A DNA stretch of 64,000 bases, taken from positions 1 to 64,000 of the forward strand of contig CAWHPS010000064.1 in assembly GCA_963831235.1 (NCBI GenBank), written 5' to 3'. The translations under genes were made by a program, and so were the position numbers. Each line of letters begins with the position of its first letter. Within the stretch, counting starts at the first letter, position 1. Shown here piece after piece: positions 9,293 to 19,178 of this stretch. Under the pieces are notes generated by a model, which ran no database searches, had not been told where the DNA came from, and saw only the letters and a program-made list of their open reading frames with translations. This stretch comes from CAWHPS01 sp963831235. Its GTDB lineage: Bacteria > Fibrobacterota > OXYB2-FULL-49-7 > JAEUSG01.

Positions 9293-9562
9293 TTACCGTC
9301 TTATATTCAATTCTTTTATAAGCGTCCTGTAGCGCTCTACGTCTTTGCGCTGCAGATACTGCAAAAGGCTCCTGCGTTTATTTACCATTGACAAAAGTCC
9401 GCGCCTTGAATGGTTATCTTTCTTATGTTCCTTTAAATGCTCGGAAAGGGCATTGATCTTTTCAGTTAAAATAGCTACCTGCACATCTGTTTTACCCGTG
9501 TTCTTCGGGTTTCCGCCGAACTTTACAACAAGTTCCTTCTTTTTTTCAGCAATTACTTTCAA
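9293..9562 (-). CDS. rpsO: Ribosomal protein S15
   Basis: This is the 89-residue small-subunit protein that binds the three-way junction of the 16S rRNA central domain. The signature GKTDVQVAILTEKINALSEH and the HSRRGLLSMVNKRRSLLQYL stretch identify it clearly. Translation appears to start at TTG 9562, with a strong AAGGAGG eight bases upstream; no in-frame ATG fits as well. It sits between ribF and pnp. Confidence 0.97.
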   Translation of the reverse strand: MKVIAEKKKELVVKFGGNPKNTGKTDVQVAILTEKINALSEHLKEHKKDNHSRRGLLSMVNKRRSLLQYLQRKDVERYRTLIKELNIRR

Positions 9563-9594
9563 AGAAATCCTCCTTTGGGTTTGTTATTATTTTT

Positions 9595-10503
9595 TTAATT
9601 TATATGTTCCAAATCCGTTTGTATCGCCTTTATCAATTCCTTCCTGTTTTTAAAACGTTTTTGCTGCCTTATGAACCCTTTTACATTCACACAAAGCGTC
9701 TTTCCGTAAAGGTTTCCGGAAAAGCCGTCGAGGTACGCTTCAAATAAGCGCGTATTGCCCTCGAAAGTAGGCCGTGTGCCCAATGAAAACAGGGCCGGAT
9801 ATTCGCATCCAAGGTATTCAGCGCTTCCTTGATAAACACCGTCCGGCATAAGCAGCTTTTCGTCTTCCACTTTTAGATTGGCTGTAGGGAAACCCAGTTT
9901 ACGCCCAACACCATTTCCTTTTTCAACACGTCCGCACACAAGATAAGGGTGGCCCATCAATTCCGTAGCAGCTTCGACTTTGCCAAGAGATATAAGCTCC
10001 CTTAAAAGCGTACTGCTGATTGTCTGTCCCTTAGCCTTGAATGCCGGATACATATATGCATGGACATTGTTGTCGCGGCAAAGCTTCTTAAGGGTATTCT
10101 CGTCGCCACCCCGACTAAAACCGAAATGATGATCATGTCCGAAAACCACTTCTTTTGGTTTCAAAGAACGAAAAATAAGGTCTTTGAAAAAGGCCTCTGC
10201 ATCCATAGATCTTAGCTTGCTGTCGAACCGAAGGAAGATTAAAAGATCAACCCCCATGTCTTTTAAAAGCATGGCCTTTTCTTTTGGTGTTGAAAGCACA
10301 TGACAGCTCCTTCCAACAGACAGATACGACTGCGTATGCGGGGCAAAGGTTATTACCGCGCTACGACATTTAAAAGCCCTTGCATGATCAACAACCCTGC
10401 GTATTATTGCCTGATGCCCCAGATGAACACCGTCGAAATTTCCCATTGTGACAACAGTGTTGCCCTGCGCCCTGAATGCCCGAATATTCCTTATGATACG
10501 CAT
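9595..10503 (-). CDS. ribF: Bifunctional riboflavin kinase / FAD synthetase
   Basis: The enzyme phosphorylates riboflavin to FMN and adenylylates FMN to FAD. The N-terminal adenylyltransferase domain has TMGNFDGVHLGHQAI (residues about 18-32) and VVFGHDHHFGFSRGG. The C-terminal kinase domain has GRVEKGNGVGRKLGFPTANL and GVYQGSAEYLG. The length of 302 residues is usual. Its start overlaps truB by 13 bases, and the truB-ribF-rpsO order is widespread in bacteria. Confidence 0.95.
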   Translation of the reverse strand: MRIIRNIRAFRAQGNTVVTMGNFDGVHLGHQAIIRRVVDHARAFKCRSAVITFAPHTQSYLSVGRSCHVLSTPKEKAMLLKDMGVDLLIFLRFDSKLRSMDAEAFFKDLIFRSLKPKEVVFGHDHHFGFSRGGDENTLKKLCRDNNVHAYMYPAFKAKGQTISSTLLRELISLGKVEAATELMGHPYLVCGRVEKGNGVGRKLGFPTANLKVEDEKLLMPDGVYQGSAEYLGCEYPALFSLGTRPTFEGNTRLFEAYLDGFSGNLYGKTLCVNVKGFIRQQKRFKNRKELIKAIQTDLEHIN

Positions 10504-11405
10504 CTTCCCTCTAATATGCTTTTAAGCATTCTTATGGGCTTCAAACAAAAGCCATCCCTGGAAACTTCCATTCGGCAAAGACATATCGGCATCCCGGTTT
10601 CAGTCTTGACCAAAACATCTCCAGGTAAATCGGTTGAGGATGTGTTTACCACAACCTCCCTTCCAAGCAAAAACCTTTCTTCCTGCTTTTGGTCGGCAGT
10701 AAAACAAGGCAGCCCAATCAGCGCTGTTTCAATCGGCAGTATGGAACACATAAGACTTTCCGCGCTTGCTGATTCATCTAGCCTAATTGCCTGAGAAAGC
10801 GAATAAGATCCAACTCTGTCCCTTCGCAGCCCTGTTAAATGCGCACCACAGCCGATCATTGTACCTAAATCCCTGGCAAGGGAACGTATATAAGTTCCCT
10901 TTGAACACCGGACTTTGACCTTTGCCCTTGAACATGCCATGTCCCATTCCAGAAGTTCAATTGAATGGACAACCACATCCCGGGGTTTTATTTCGAATGG
11001 TTCACCGCGCCTGGCCTTTTTATAGGCCCGTTCCCCGTTTATCTTGATTGCGGAATAAGCGGGTGGTGTCTGACTTAACTTTCCTGTGAAAGAGCAAAGG
11101 AGTTCGACCAGCTTTTCCCTCTGAATGACCGGTACAGGAGATGTTCCTGTTACAAGGCCTTCTGAATCGTCGGTGTCTGTTGTGACACCAAATTGGATTA
11201 CTCCTGTATATTCCTTGTCAAAGGACTCAATATATTTTAAAACCCTTGTCGCAAACCCAAGCCCTATTACGAGCACTCCTGTTGCCAGAGGATCAAGTGT
11301 CCCTGCATGTCCGGCCTTTTTCTCGGACAGGAGCCGCTTGACCTTTGAAACGGCCCAGAAGGAACTCTTTCCCTCTGGTTTATCCACCACAATAATCCCG
11401 TCCAT
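10491..11405 (-). CDS. truB: tRNA pseudouridine-55 synthase
   Basis: TruB makes pseudouridine 55 in the T-loop of tRNAs. The N-terminus, MDGIIVVDKPEGKSSFWAVS, and AGHAGTLDPLATGVLVIGLG with the catalytic Asp are diagnostic; TPPAYSAIKINGERAYKKAR and CSKGTYIRSLARDLG follow. At 304 residues it has the normal length and a short C-terminal extension. It begins 8 bases after the DHH phosphoesterase gene. Confidence 0.96.
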   Translation of the reverse strand: MDGIIVVDKPEGKSSFWAVSKVKRLLSEKKAGHAGTLDPLATGVLVIGLGFATRVLKYIESFDKEYTGVIQFGVTTDTDDSEGLVTGTSPVPVIQREKLVELLCSFTGKLSQTPPAYSAIKINGERAYKKARRGEPFEIKPRDVVVHSIELLEWDMACSRAKVKVRCSKGTYIRSLARDLGTMIGCGAHLTGLRRDRVGSYSLSQAIRLDESASAESLMCSILPIETALIGLPCFTADQKQEERFLLGREVVVNTSSTDLPGDVLVKTETGMPICLCRMEVSRDGFCLKPIRMLKSILEGRCVS

Positions 11406-11413
11406 AAGGCCTT

Positions 11414-12454
11414 TTAGACCTTGGCCGTTGCCATTAGCGTCCGCTCAAAGGCAATTGACCCGGACAGGGGCAATGGCTTTTCTTGTACTGGGGCGGAATT
11501 CCCCGTAAGCAAGGATGCAATCTTTTCAAGTACAAGCTTCCTCGCTTCGACAATATCAGCCTTAAGCACACAGCCTGCCGCAGCCGCATGGCCGCCGCCA
11601 CCGAATATGAATGCAACATCGCGTACGTTTAAATCACCATTGGACCTGAAACATACCTTGGTCTTGTCTGCAATGCGGATAAAAAGAAGCCCCACGTCAA
11701 CGCCGCGCATGCACATGGTGAGGTTTGAGATCCCTTCCATGTCTTCCTTGCCGGCACCTGTTGTTTTAAGCACTTCATCTGTGATTTCCATGACGCAAAC
11801 CCTGCTATTCATAAGCATTTCAGCCCTGGATAGAAGTATCCCCTCAAGGCGTATCCGTTGTATTGTTTTGTCAAGAAATACGGCCTTGTAAATTTTCTGT
11901 GCATCCACACCGAGGCGCATCAGCTCCATGCTCATTGAAAAAGCGCGTTCATTGGTGTTCGAGAACTTGAATCCGCCGGTATCAATAAGCACGCCTGCAT
12001 AAAGGGCCTCTGCAACAGGGAGATCAGGTTTGATCCCATAAGAGCCGATGAGCCTGTAGATAAGCTCGGAAGCTGCGGGAGCCTTGGCGTCGACCCAATT
12101 CTCCTGCCCATACAGCTCATTATCGTAGTGATGATCTATTGTAAGTATCACATCAGGCATCTCTTCTCTTTTAAGCCCTGTGCGACTAAGTTTGGACGAA
12201 TCAAGAACAAACCATGCATCATAAGATCTATCCGAAGGTTGGATTTTCTGGTTGACTGGAAAAACATCTTCAAGAAAACGAAATGAAGGAGGAAGCTTTT
12301 CGGCATTTACAATCCGCGCTTTTTTACCAAGTTTTGTTAGGAGCCATGAAAGTCCGATTGCCGCACCAACGCCGTCGGCATCGGGATTTATATGCGAGGA
12401 AATAATGAAATTCGAGCTTCGCTCGATTCGTTCGTTAATCCACCTGGGTATCAC
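11414..12454 (-). CDS. nrnA: DHH/DHHA1 family phosphoesterase (NrnA-like oligoribonuclease/pAp phosphatase)
   Basis: NrnA-type enzymes degrade nano-RNA and dephosphorylate 3'-phosphoadenosine 5'-phosphate. The DHH domain shows SSHINPDADGVGAAIGLSWL (residues about 19-38), DAWFVLDSSKL and the eponymous TIDHHYDN. The DHHA1 domain ends with FGGGGHAAAAGC, the substrate-binding loop. The length of 346 is slightly long because of a tail after residue 310. The start overlaps the end of rbfA by 20 bases, and the rbfA-nrnA-truB order is standard. Confidence 0.9.
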   Translation of the reverse strand: MIPRWINERIERSSNFIISSHINPDADGVGAAIGLSWLLTKLGKKARIVNAEKLPPSFRFLEDVFPVNQKIQPSDRSYDAWFVLDSSKLSRTGLKREEMPDVILTIDHHYDNELYGQENWVDAKAPAASELIYRLIGSYGIKPDLPVAEALYAGVLIDTGGFKFSNTNERAFSMSMELMRLGVDAQKIYKAVFLDKTIQRIRLEGILLSRAEMLMNSRVCVMEITDEVLKTTGAGKEDMEGISNLTMCMRGVDVGLLFIRIADKTKVCFRSNGDLNVRDVAFIFGGGGHAAAAGCVLKADIVEARKLVLEKIASLLTGNSAPVQEKPLPLSGSIAFERTLMATAKV

Positions 12455-12788
12455 GTTTGATATCCTTCAACAAATTCATGACATGCTCGCCCCTTTCAGG
12501 GGACTCATCGTAAATAAAAATCAGTTCAGGCATGTTTTTAAGTACCACTTTATGGGCGACCTCGCGTCTTATGAAAGATGCGCTGGCCTTAAGGCCTGCC
12601 ATGGTGTCACTCTTTTCCTTTTCACTGCCAAGAACACTTACAAAGACCTTGGCGCTCCTTATGTCCGGTGATGCGGTAACACCCATGACCGTGACAAAAC
12701 CTATTCGAGGGTCACGCACACTGTTTGAGAGCACATCATTGATGGCCTTTACCAGTTCCCCTTCAACCCTGTTGACACGGATGCTCAT
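12435..12788 (-). CDS. rbfA: Ribosome-binding factor A
   Basis: This 117-residue KH-like fold protein helps mature the 16S rRNA 5' end and the 30S subunit. The family segment VREG/EL-type start MSIRVNRVEGELVKAINDVL is followed by VRDPRIGFVTVMGVTASPDI and AKVFVSVLG. MPELIFIYDES near the C-terminus is the conserved hallmark. It lies between infB and nrnA in the usual order. Confidence 0.95.
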   Translation of the reverse strand: MSIRVNRVEGELVKAINDVLSNSVRDPRIGFVTVMGVTASPDIRSAKVFVSVLGSEKEKSDTMAGLKASASFIRREVAHKVVLKNMPELIFIYDESPERGEHVMNLLKDIKRDTQVD

Positions 12789-12815
12789 TTAAGCTAATCC
12801 CATATTTTTAAAATC

Positions 12816-15542
12816 TTAAGAACTCTTTTTTATTTTTTGAATTTCAAAGACTTCGATAATGTCGCCCTGCTTTATGTCATCAAAATTCTCAAGACCTATG
12901 CCGCATTCATATCCTTCTTCAACCTGACTTACGTCGTCCTTCAGGCGTTTAAGCGAAGAAATTTTCGTTTCGACTACCTCAACACTGTCGCGTAGCAAGC
13001 GCACCTTGCCGGTACGCTTAATCGTTCCCTTGATGACAGAGCAGCCAGCTATTACGCCAATCTTGGAAATCTTGAATAGATCGCGTACCTCGGCCTGGCC
13101 AAGTATGACTTCCTTTTCCAATGGTTCGAGCAGGCCTTCCGCGGCCTTTTGGATGTCTTCGATGGCTTCGTATATGATCTTGTAAAGCCTTATTTCCACG
13201 CCTTCTTTGTCTGCAAGTTCACGGACCTTGCTGTTGGGATGAACGTGAAAACCGATTATTATTGCGTTTGTTGTTGCAGCAAGAAGAACATCGCTTTCCC
13301 TGATCGCACCAACGCTCTTATGAACTATGTTTACCTTGAGCTTGTCAGTGGAAAGTTTTTGCAGAGCATCTGAAAGCGCTTCGACGCTACCGTCAACATC
13401 ACCTTTGATGATGGTGTTAAGATCCTTGAACCCGCCGACCTTGATTTCCTGATAGAGATCATCAAGAGACATATGCTTGATCTGGCGCTGTTCCTTTTCC
13501 TTTTCAGCCTGACTGCGCTTGAGTGATATTTCACGGGCGATCTTTTCGTTTTCAACAACCGTAAATGTATCGCCTGCCCGGGGAGTTCCGGACATACCAA
13601 GCACCTGGACCGGTACTGTTGGGCCGGCTTCTTCTATTTTATTTCCGAGTTGATCGGTCATGAGTTTTACACGGCCTGAATGGGAACCTGTCACGAAGTT
13701 ATCGCCAACTCGAAGTGTTCCGTTTTGGACAAGTACGGTTGCCACACTACCGAGGCGTGAGTCCATTTTCGATTCGATTATGGTGCCTATGGCCGGCCGG
13801 TTTGGATTTGCCTTGAGCTCTAGAAGTTCAGCCTCAGCCGCAACCATTTCAAGAAGCTTTGGTATGTTCTGGCCTGTCTTGCAGGAAATCTCGACAGCAA
13901 CAACATTTCCGCCGAAATCCTCTACAATAACACCATGCTGGGCAAGTTCATTTCGGATGAGGGCCGTATTTGCTGTGGGCAAATCGACCTTGTTGATCGC
14001 GACTACAAGCTTGACACCTGCGGCCTTTGCATGATCTATTGATTCGATTGTCTGGGGCATGACATGACTGTCGGCTGCAACCACAAGAATGATTAAGTCG
14101 GTAATACTGGCGCCGCGGGCGCGCATTGTGGCAAAAGCCTCATGGCCGGGGGTGTCAAGAAATGTAACTGGCCCATGTTTGGTGTTCACACGGTAGGCAC
14201 CGATATGCTGTGTGATGCCGCCTGATTCACCCGCAACAACGTCCGTCTTGCGAATATAGTCGAGGAGAGAAGTCTTGCCGTGGTCAACATGACCCATTAC
14301 CGTAACAATGGTCGCACGTGTTACAAGATTTTCTTTATCTTCAGGGAGCTCTTTTACAAGGGTTTCCTGGGCATATTCTTCCATAAGTTCAGCGGCAAAA
14401 CCGAATTCGTCAACAACAGCGGTAATTGTATCAAAGTCGAGTCTTTGATTTATTGTGGCCATGATACCAAGTTTCATGCAGGCTGTAATAACTTCAACAG
14501 GTTTGACGTTCATAAGGTTTGCAAGTTCGGCAATTGACATGAAATCGCTTACCTTAAGAACATTACTTTCAACTTCTATAACTTCTCCGGTCTCGGTTTT
14601 CTTATAACGTTTTTTTGATGCCGTATCTTCGGCGTGGATTGCGGCCATTGTGCGCTTTACCGCGTCTTTTGCGGCCAATGCGTCTTCAGGCGTCTTTCTT
14701 TTACGTTTCCTTCTGCGCCGCTGAAAAGGCCTTGCACCAAAAGGGGCCTGAGGCTCATCGGGTTTCATCTTGGCGGTTGTTGCAGCAGCCTCAGGAAAGG
14801 CCTCTTCGTATTCGACTTCTTCTATTACCTCCTCAACCACTTCTTCGAATTCCTCGTATTGTTCCTCTTCGACCGGTTTAAAATCTTTATAAGAAATTGC
14901 GGCCTTTTCTCCTGTTTCTTCTTTTATAACAGTGATGGCTTGGGCAAGAGGCGTAAGCGCTTTTGGGTCGAGTCTTGACTGCTCTTCTTTTTCCTTTTTC
15001 TTTTCCCGCTCTTTTTCTTTTTCACGCTCTTTTTTCTTTCGTAACTCCTTCTCAGAGTCCTTTTCTGGAACTGCTTTGCCGGTATCAGACTTTCTTACTT
15101 TGGAAGCGGCAACAACAGCCGCGGCCTCAGCTTCTGCCTGGGCCTTAATCTCAAGTCTTGCATGCTCCTCTTTTTCAGCTTCAGCATCAGCTGCAGCGCC
15201 TTTGCGGATAATTTTGGTCTTGCTAACGCCTATAAGTTTACTTTTCCGTTTGCCTTCAAGGTCGGCTTCCGAAGGTTTCGATATTACGGATTCAAGGGGC
15301 TCCGCCTTCTTGCGGATTATACCCTTCTTGACAGGTAAAGCTTCGCTCTTTCCTGCTGAACCAAAAAGCATTTCCTCCATGCGGGAGGCGTCCTGTTCAG
15401 TGACGTTTATTTTCTGTGGACCCGCCTCGGTTTCAGATGAGGGTTTGGAAACCACAGACTTCTTAATCACGGTTTTTTTATCCGCAAATTTAGATTCAGG
15501 CGAAACCACACCCTCAGATTGAGACGATTTTTTTATAACCAT
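12816..15542 (-). CDS. infB: Translation initiation factor IF-2
   Basis: IF-2 is the GTPase that places initiator tRNA on the ribosome. The G-domain motifs are VTVMGHVDHGKTSLLD (G1), FLDTPGHEAFATMRARG (G3) and VVAINKVDLP (G4), starting near residue 413. Domains II-IV follow to the end of the 908-residue chain. The first 300 residues are a long, low-complexity, highly charged region (many KKEKEREK and VEEVIEEVEYEE runs), then an IF2_N-type helix (MSIAELANLMNVKPVEVI). Such variable N-termini are normal for IF-2. The start is ATG 15542. Confidence 0.97.
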   Translation of the reverse strand: MVIKKSSQSEGVVSPESKFADKKTVIKKSVVSKPSSETEAGPQKINVTEQDASRMEEMLFGSAGKSEALPVKKGIIRKKAEPLESVISKPSEADLEGKRKSKLIGVSKTKIIRKGAAADAEAEKEEHARLEIKAQAEAEAAAVVAASKVRKSDTGKAVPEKDSEKELRKKKEREKEKEREKKKEKEEQSRLDPKALTPLAQAITVIKEETGEKAAISYKDFKPVEEEQYEEFEEVVEEVIEEVEYEEAFPEAAATTAKMKPDEPQAPFGARPFQRRRRKRKRKTPEDALAAKDAVKRTMAAIHAEDTASKKRYKKTETGEVIEVESNVLKVSDFMSIAELANLMNVKPVEVITACMKLGIMATINQRLDFDTITAVVDEFGFAAELMEEYAQETLVKELPEDKENLVTRATIVTVMGHVDHGKTSLLDYIRKTDVVAGESGGITQHIGAYRVNTKHGPVTFLDTPGHEAFATMRARGASITDLIILVVAADSHVMPQTIESIDHAKAAGVKLVVAINKVDLPTANTALIRNELAQHGVIVEDFGGNVVAVEISCKTGQNIPKLLEMVAAEAELLELKANPNRPAIGTIIESKMDSRLGSVATVLVQNGTLRVGDNFVTGSHSGRVKLMTDQLGNKIEEAGPTVPVQVLGMSGTPRAGDTFTVVENEKIAREISLKRSQAEKEKEQRQIKHMSLDDLYQEIKVGGFKDLNTIIKGDVDGSVEALSDALQKLSTDKLKVNIVHKSVGAIRESDVLLAATTNAIIIGFHVHPNSKVRELADKEGVEIRLYKIIYEAIEDIQKAAEGLLEPLEKEVILGQAEVRDLFKISKIGVIAGCSVIKGTIKRTGKVRLLRDSVEVVETKISSLKRLKDDVSQVEEGYECGIGLENFDDIKQGDIIEVFEIQKIKKSS

Positions 15543-15580
15543 GCTTTACAACAACCCTTCGGCTAAATCAATTAAATGTT

Positions 15581-16807
15581 CTATCGTTCTTGGACCGCTG
15601 CTTTTTTTCTTCCACCGCGTCCCCCTTTACGGGCCGGCGCGGGAGTGGGAGTGGCGGCATCATCTGCGCCAACCTCAGACTCGGTTACCGTGACCTCCAT
15701 ACCTTCCTCAGGTGCGGCGGAATCATCAATACCCATTGTAAGCGCTTTTTCGCGTTCCTCTTCGGTAAGTTTTGCAAAATCATCCGAGCCAAAGACATCG
15801 ATCTGCTTTTTAAGAAGCTTGCTTATAAGACGAATGTTCTGGCCGCCCTTGCCGATTGCCTGGGCAAGCGACTCCTGGTTTACAAGGACAACGACCTTTT
15901 CATCTCCGACAAAAAAGAGCTTCTTGACCTCTGCAGGGTGAAAACTGCGTTTAATATAAATATCAATGTTCTCGTGCCAGTTAATTATATCGATGCGTTC
16001 GTTGTTAAGCTCACGGACAATTGCCTGCACACGATTACCCTTCATGCCCACGCATGAACCAACAGGGTCGATGCGCTCGTCCCTTGAATAAACCGCAATC
16101 TTTGCTCGTTTGCCTGGATCCCGGGCAACGCCCTTTATTTCAACTATTTTATCGTAGATTTCAGGCACTTCCAATTCGAAAAGTTTGACAAGGAAATTCG
16201 GGTGCGTACGAGACAAGATGACCTGCGCGCCTGTGCTGCTGTCATCAACATCAAGGATATATGCCCTGATGGTGTCGCCCTGACGGTACTTTTCGCCTTT
16301 TAATTGTTCGTTCTGGGGTATTATGGCTTCTGTACGGCCTAGGTTTACAAGGATTATACCACGATCCACCTGCTGAACGCTTCCTGTTATAAGTTCACCG
16401 ACTCGATCCTTATAGTCTTCGAAAATCTTACGGCGTTCGAGATCGCGTATACGCTGAACAACCATTTGCTTGATGGCCAAAATAAGGTTACGCCCGAATT
16501 CGTCCAGTGTTATTTCGCGTGCCAACTGATCCCCTACTTCAATCTCGGGTTCGATCTCCTTCGCTTCATCAAGAAGCATTTCGTGTTCCTCATTGCCCTC
16601 GGTATAAGTCTCTACCACATTGACCTTGAGCATGATCGAGATGTCGTTTGTGATGCGGTTGATTTTGACCTCGATGAATTTGTCGAGCTCCAGATATTTT
16701 TTAGCAGCCGACACAAAAGCGCTTTTCAGGGTTTCTTCAACGATGTTCTGAGGAATGTTCTTTTCCTTGGATATTTGCGTTATCAGTTCATTCACTTCCA
16801 GGTTCAT
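15581..16807 (-). CDS. nusA: Transcription elongation/termination factor NusA
   Basis: NusA binds RNA polymerase and modulates pausing, termination and antitermination. The N-terminal domain (about 1-125), an S1 domain (VGELITGSVQQVDRGIILVN) and two KH domains (DPVGSCVGMKGNRVQAIVRE and LAQAIGKGGQNIRLISKLL) are all present. After residue 350 there is only an acidic linker and a basic Gly/Arg/Lys tail (ARKGGRGGRKKAAVQ), with none of the helical AR repeats of E. coli NusA. The start ATG 16807 has GGAGG eight bases upstream. It is followed by infB after 38 bases. Confidence 0.95.
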   Translation of the reverse strand: MNLEVNELITQISKEKNIPQNIVEETLKSAFVSAAKKYLELDKFIEVKINRITNDISIMLKVNVVETYTEGNEEHEMLLDEAKEIEPEIEVGDQLAREITLDEFGRNLILAIKQMVVQRIRDLERRKIFEDYKDRVGELITGSVQQVDRGIILVNLGRTEAIIPQNEQLKGEKYRQGDTIRAYILDVDDSSTGAQVILSRTHPNFLVKLFELEVPEIYDKIVEIKGVARDPGKRAKIAVYSRDERIDPVGSCVGMKGNRVQAIVRELNNERIDIINWHENIDIYIKRSFHPAEVKKLFFVGDEKVVVLVNQESLAQAIGKGGQNIRLISKLLKKQIDVFGSDDFAKLTEEEREKALTMGIDDSAAPEEGMEVTVTESEVGADDAATPTPAPARKGGRGGRKKAAVQER

Positions 16808-16831
16808 GATAAATGCCTCCGTTAATACTAT

Positions 16832-17275
16832 TTAGAATTTTATATGCACTTTCGCTTTTACAATATCCTGGTAACTTACCGTTAACTCACCCTTGTCGGA
16901 TATGAGCTTTATGCCGACGGGTGAAACCTCGATAAGTTTTCCAACCCTGTCGAACTGCCTTCCTTCTGCCCTGTAAAAAACTTCAAGGTCCCGACCCATA
17001 TTTCTCGTAAAATCGCGTTCTTTTTTAAGAATCCTGTCAAGTCCCGGTGATGACACTTCAATAACCATATTGTCTGGTATGGAATCTTCAACAAGGAAAT
17101 TAGTGGACAGTTCCCGGTTAATTAGTGCGCATTCTTTTACAGTAATCCCGCCCGGCCTGTCAATAAAAATTCGGACAGCCGGATGTTTTGCATGATTCAC
17201 TAACTCGATGTCAACTACTTCAACACCCTTCCCCGAAGTGACCGTTTCTACTATTTTGCTTATCAGTTCTTTCAT
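16832..17275 (-). CDS. rimP: Ribosome maturation factor RimP
   Basis: RimP is needed for 30S maturation. The conserved segments are VEVVDIELV, VRIFIDRPGGITVKECALIN and VIEVSSPGLDRILKKERDF. I prefer ATG 17275 (MKELISKIVE) over the in-frame ATG 17326, because the family begins just before this helix and the 17 extra residues look non-conserved. It is the first recognisable gene of the rimP-nusA-infB operon, so the promoter should lie in the AT-rich stretch 17276-17435; no box there is convincing. Confidence 0.93.
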   Translation of the reverse strand: MKELISKIVETVTSGKGVEVVDIELVNHAKHPAVRIFIDRPGGITVKECALINRELSTNFLVEDSIPDNMVIEVSSPGLDRILKKERDFTRNMGRDLEVFYRAEGRQFDRVGKLIEVSPVGIKLISDKGELTVSYQDIVKAKVHIKF

Positions 17276-17435
17276 CTTTCGTTCGAAATGTTCCTCAATA
17301 TTATACCATATAAAAAAAATGGGCATTTTAAGCCCAAATCCGACCGCCTAAATAGATGTTTAATATACTATAATTAAATGGGTTATTACAATATATAAAA
17401 TTGAGGATTACACTGCGATTCAAAGAGAGAAACCC

Positions 17436-19178
17436 TTATCCAATTTTTTCAAGAAGTTTTAAAACCTCTTCGTTCGTCCTAAAACGCAATGCTTCATCTG
17501 CTATAACAAGACATTCTTTATATGCTTTTGAGCGGATTATTTCTCGGACAACCGGAATGCTTTCTGGCGACATGGAAAGGCCAGTTACATTTAGTCCTAG
17601 GAAAATTAAAGCAGCTTTAGGGTCCGCCGCTATTTCACCGCATATATAAACAGGTTTTCCTTTGGCCTCACATGCAACAGTTATATTCTTGATGAGACGC
17701 AGGAACACAGGATGATATGGTTTAAGATACCTCTTCATATCCGGATCTTCACGACTGGCGGCAAAAAGATACTGGCACAGATCATTAGAGCCGATACTCA
17801 CAAAATCAACCATATCGATATAATCAGAAATAGAGAGAGCAGCAGATGGTATTTCAACCATTATTCCGGTCTTTATACCCTTTTTGGAAAGCCCCTCTTT
17901 ATGACAGATCGTATTAATCCTTTCAAGAACCTGTTCCACCTCCTCCAATGATGAGACAAAGGGGATCAGGACGCGCATACTTCCTTCCTGTGAGGCAAGC
18001 AACACGCGTTTAAGATGGCTGTTAAAAAGGTCCGGATGATTAAGAAGAAACCTGACTCCGCGAAGGCCCAATTGAGGATTTTCTTCGTGAGAGGTCTTAA
18101 GGTATGGCGGGATTTTATCCGCACCTAAATCCAGGAGACGGAGCGTCAAATGCCCGCCATTCATTTCCTTAAGAAGTCCCTTATAATAAGAAACTTCTTC
18201 ATGTTCTTCGGGGAAACCCGTTCTTGACATATAAAACAGTTCCGTACGGAACAAACCAATACCAGTTGCACCTAAACGTGCTGCACGTTCAACCTCTTTT
18301 AGCGATCCCGCATTGCCTTCCAATGTAATTTCCCTGCCGTCAATGGTACTGCATACTGAAACCATGTCGTCTTGTGCATTGAAAGCCGGAAAGGAACGGG
18401 TGTTTTTTGGACTTTGTTTGAAAGCATCTATTTCCTCTCTTCTTGGATTCAGAACTATAGTACCTTCATCGCCATTTAGAAGAACCAGATCATTATTTCT
18501 TATAATGTCATAAGCACCGTCAATATCCGCAATAGCAGGAATATCGAGTGATCGGCAGATTATTGAAACGTGGGACACCACACTCCCCTCAGTCATTGCA
18601 ACGCCGAGAATGTTTCTATAATCCATAAGCGCCATGTCTGAAGGCAATATTTTATCAGTGATGAAGATTACTGGTTCAGCTAATTTGCTTAATGGTTTTA
18701 CCCTCACATGCTCGATATCCAGAAGATTACGTAATAACCTGTGATAAACATCCTCTATGTCGGAAAAGCGGGATTGAAGCTTGTCGTCGCTTATTTGATT
18801 GAATTTTTCTTTTAGCGCCTGTATTTCCAAAGCAAGAATATGCTCCAGGTTCACCATTTCTGTTATGGCTCTGTCCCGAATATTATTAAGGAATGACTCG
18901 TCCTTAAGAAAAAGCCTTTGAGCGCTGAAAATTTCGAATGCCTGACTGTTGTTATATGTTTCAACGTGCCTCAGGATATTTTCAATCTGAAAAAGGCTTT
19001 TTTCCTTTGCCGTAACAAATCTGATGGTTTCAGCTTCTGTGTCTTCCACTGGAAACCGGTTGCGGGACAATGCTGTTAAGTCAATGGGTTTCAAAAGGAA
19101 GGCCTTTCCTATCGCAACCCCTCCGGACAAACCCTTGCCCTTGAATTCTATGCGAGTTTTTAAGTTTTTCTTATCCAT
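17436..19178 (-). CDS. ptsI: Phosphoenolpyruvate-protein phosphotransferase (PTS enzyme I)
   Basis: Enzyme I takes the phosphoryl group from PEP and passes it to HPr. The 580 residues include the phospho-His region TEGSVVSHVSIICRSLDIPA (about 190-209) and the PEP-binding barrel with GIGLFRTELFYMSR, SIGSNDLCQYLFAASRED and YICGEIAADPKAAL, whose Cys is the proton donor. No GAF domain is attached, so it is PtsI rather than PtsP. No HPr or sugar EII gene is nearby. Its start overlaps the preceding response regulator by 8 bases, an unusual association that may mean regulatory rather than sugar-uptake use. Confidence 0.9.
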   Translation of the reverse strand: MDKKNLKTRIEFKGKGLSGGVAIGKAFLLKPIDLTALSRNRFPVEDTEAETIRFVTAKEKSLFQIENILRHVETYNNSQAFEIFSAQRLFLKDESFLNNIRDRAITEMVNLEHILALEIQALKEKFNQISDDKLQSRFSDIEDVYHRLLRNLLDIEHVRVKPLSKLAEPVIFITDKILPSDMALMDYRNILGVAMTEGSVVSHVSIICRSLDIPAIADIDGAYDIIRNNDLVLLNGDEGTIVLNPRREEIDAFKQSPKNTRSFPAFNAQDDMVSVCSTIDGREITLEGNAGSLKEVERAARLGATGIGLFRTELFYMSRTGFPEEHEEVSYYKGLLKEMNGGHLTLRLLDLGADKIPPYLKTSHEENPQLGLRGVRFLLNHPDLFNSHLKRVLLASQEGSMRVLIPFVSSLEEVEQVLERINTICHKEGLSKKGIKTGIMVEIPSAALSISDYIDMVDFVSIGSNDLCQYLFAASREDPDMKRYLKPYHPVFLRLIKNITVACEAKGKPVYICGEIAADPKAALIFLGLNVTGLSMSPESIPVVREIIRSKAYKECLVIADEALRFRTNEEVLKLLEKIG